From positions 38,352 to 102,351 of the forward strand of contig CAZQRP010000012.1 in assembly GCA_964596125.1 (NCBI GenBank): DNA of 64,000 nucleotides, in the 5' to 3' direction. The notes under the pieces are model-generated. The model was not told the origin of the DNA, did no database searches, and worked only from the letters and a program-made list of their open reading frames with translations. Of this stretch, positions 62,552 to 64,000 are shown piece by piece (within the stretch, counting starts at the first letter, position 1; the number at the start of each line of letters is the position of its first letter). Made by a program: the position numbers and the translations under genes. The DNA comes from CAZQRP01 sp964596125. Its GTDB lineage: Bacteria; Chloroflexota; Dehalococcoidia; GIF9; UBA5629.

Positions 62552-63556
62552 CTACACATTGATTTCTTCCACTTTTACACTGCCCAGTTCCATTGTCCCC
62601 AGCCCCATTTGCGCCCCGGCGCGGACGGCAGGAAGGTCAGCGCCACTCAGGCCAAACAGGGTTGTAGCATAGGCATCGGCAGCCACGATATCGTGGCTGG
62701 CGATTACGGTGTTGGTCATCTTCACATCATCCAGGTCACCGCCCGTAGGGCCATGGTTCATAAGGATACGTACCGCGTCTACAACCGTCAGGGTCGGCCG
62801 CACCACACTGGTAAGATCAGCGATTCGCTGGCCCAGGTTTGAATGAAAATCTCCGCGGTTTAGAACAACTCCCATGAGATTCTTCATGCCCAACGTAAGT
62901 CTGGCAAGGTTATGGTGTTTGGCAATCGGTACATTGATGAGGACATCCGCGTCCAGCACGTCGCCATAGACCGGCCAACTGGTGAGGTCACGCCCTTCGG
63001 GAATTGCTGTGTCTCGATACTTAACACTGCTCATCACCTCCATCTGCCCACCAGCCTTTCCTACAGCATCAGATATGCCACTGCGGGAGTATGCCTGTTC
63101 CGGTCTACCGCCAAAACCGAAGTCCATTACTCGCACGCGTCTGGCACCGGCACCAAGACAAAGCGCCACCAGCGCGCCAACGACCTCAGGATTGGTGGTT
63201 GCTGCATACTCATAAGAGTGATAAGCAACGCAGATATTCGGTTTAATAATGACGTCATTGCCTGACTTGACGAAACGCTCAATGCCGCCCAGCGCCTTAA
63301 TAGCCGCATGTACCATGGCCACCGGGCTCTCTCCCCGGGCTACAGCCAGATAAGTATCTCCCAGTGCCGGGCCGGGTGCAGCAGGCTTCTGAGGTTTAGC
63401 AGCAGAAGCAGGCGGTGACGCAGGGGGCGGGACGGGAACAGGTTCCAGCGATTCCTTACGACTGCATGCTAACCAAGAAAATAACGTCCCTGCCGTTGCG
63501 GCGCTAAATCCCAGAGCTATCATATTCCGAATGAACTCGCGTCGGGACAGTTGCAT
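62552..63556 (-). CDS. DUF362 protein with Tat signal and lipobox
   Basis: The 334-residue protein starts with a twin-arginine motif (SRREFIRNM) and a lipobox-like FSWLAC near residue 30, then a DUF362 domain: VIIKPNICVAYHSYEYAATT, FGGRPEQAYSRSGISDAVGK, INVPIAKHHNLARLTLGMKN and RGDFHSNLGQ. DUF362 proteins often accompany ferredoxin modules. GAGGAGATAGTCCGGAT precedes the ATG. It is the first gene of the operon with the polyferredoxin and is exported after folding. Confidence 0.88.
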   Translation of the reverse strand: MQLSRREFIRNMIALGFSAATAGTLFSWLACSRKESLEPVPVPPPASPPASAAKPQKPAAPGPALGDTYLAVARGESPVAMVHAAIKALGGIERFVKSGNDVIIKPNICVAYHSYEYAATTNPEVVGALVALCLGAGARRVRVMDFGFGGRPEQAYSRSGISDAVGKAGGQMEVMSSVKYRDTAIPEGRDLTSWPVYGDVLDADVLINVPIAKHHNLARLTLGMKNLMGVVLNRGDFHSNLGQRIADLTSVVRPTLTVVDAVRILMNHGPTGGDLDDVKMTNTVIASHDIVAADAYATTLFGLSGADLPAVRAGAQMGLGTMELGSVKVEEINV

Positions 63557-64000
63557 ATCCGGACTATCTCCTCATCGTTGAAATTTGCACAGTGTGACAG
63601 GGCTACAATTAGCCCAAATTAACCTTACTGACAACAGGCATTTAAGTCAAATAACCATAGTTAAAACTGGTTCCTTTAATGCCGGGGTATTCTTATAACC
63701 ATACTACATCCTGAATATGAAGATTGTGTAAAGAAACCATGTTTATTTTGTGTAATTAGCAGCTTAAAACAAAGAGCACCTTACAATTAGCCCGATCATA
63801 CTTGTCTCAAGCCTATTTCTTATGCCTATCAGTACAGGTTGTACCGTGAAACAGCGAAAAATACACAAGAATATCACCAGTCCTCCATAATTCCTCCACT
63901 CTTCGGAAATATACTGAATACAAAAAGAAAATAGTAACGGGAAACGGGTGAGCTAGTTCAGATAGATCACGGACACTTATAATAGTGTCTTATGAAGATA
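63557..64000. other. region upstream of the DUF362 operon
   Basis: No gene is visible. ACAATTAGCCC occurs twice (near 63605 and 63783). A perfect palindrome GACACT-TATAAT-AGTGTC (63972-63989) overlaps a TATAAT at the window edge and could be an operator/promoter for a gene starting beyond it (ATGAAGATA at 63992). Confidence 0.4.

Overview
The window reads as chromosomal DNA of an anaerobic bacterium, most likely a Dehalococcoidia-type member of the Chloroflexota. This is inferred from gene content, not from a marker gene: a greA-lysS-serS operon, a tungsten/molybdenum aldehyde:ferredoxin oxidoreductase with its polyferredoxin, an AprA/fumarate-reductase-like flavoprotein with a small ferredoxin, a molybdopterin oxidoreductase, a NapH/NapG-like polyferredoxin beside a Tat-exported DUF362 protein, a desulforedoxin, a DUF6485 protein and many PBS-lyase HEAT repeats. 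There is one tRNA gene (tRNA-Ser UGA). I saw no rRNA gene, CRISPR array or prophage.

Layout. 1-3.4 kb: greA-lysS-serS behind a strong promoter and an attenuator-like hairpin. 3.7-6.4 kb: two zinc-ribbon proteins, the second a membrane-spanning zinc-ribbon/FN3/TlpA chimera. 6.4-10.5 kb: small membrane proteins, a TrkA-C protein and a quinone-oxidoreductase-like dehydrogenase. 10.5-14.7 kb: tRNA-Ser, sucCD, and a convergent flavoprotein-ferredoxin pair. 14.8-18 kb: an AT-rich accessory island with a decayed IS transposase, a compact three-gene operon ending in a retropepsin-like protease, and small orphan genes. 18-21.7 kb: NUDIX hydrolase and the AOR cluster. 22-25.5 kb: methyltransferase, an AT-rich toxin-antitoxin locus with a palindromic operator, and a nitroreductase. 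25.7-29.6 kb: PAC2 protein, a DNA repair operon (uvsE plus a cluster-less MutY-like glycosylase), desulforedoxin, and a hydrolase fragment. 30.7-37.8 kb: orphan egtD convergent with a 1153-codon gene that joins a complete molybdopterin oxidoreductase to a complete cysteine desulfurase; then an amidohydrolase and a VOC protein. 37.8-48.1 kb: a GH15 gene and a Ca2+-type P-ATPase gene, each split by one frameshift; an exported Ig/FN3 protein interrupted by an in-frame TGA; TPR protein; MsrB; cyclopropane synthase. 48-53.8 kb: lipoproteins, rhomboid, bactofilin-like protein, DegV. 54-57.8 kb: a DEDD exonuclease with a Cas4/AddB-like nuclease, and two HEAT-repeat proteins. 58-63.6 kb: MFS transporter, queH-HD pair, DUF6485, and the polyferredoxin/DUF362 operon.

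The most unusual item is the molybdopterin oxidoreductase-cysteine desulfurase fusion, which places a sulfur donor on the same chain as a Mo/W enzyme. Second is the compact three-gene AT-rich operon with a retropepsin-like domain. Three one-base or one-codon lesions within about 9 kb (GH15, exported protein, P-ATPase) mean that either recoding, real decay or assembly error must be settled before those genes are called intact.
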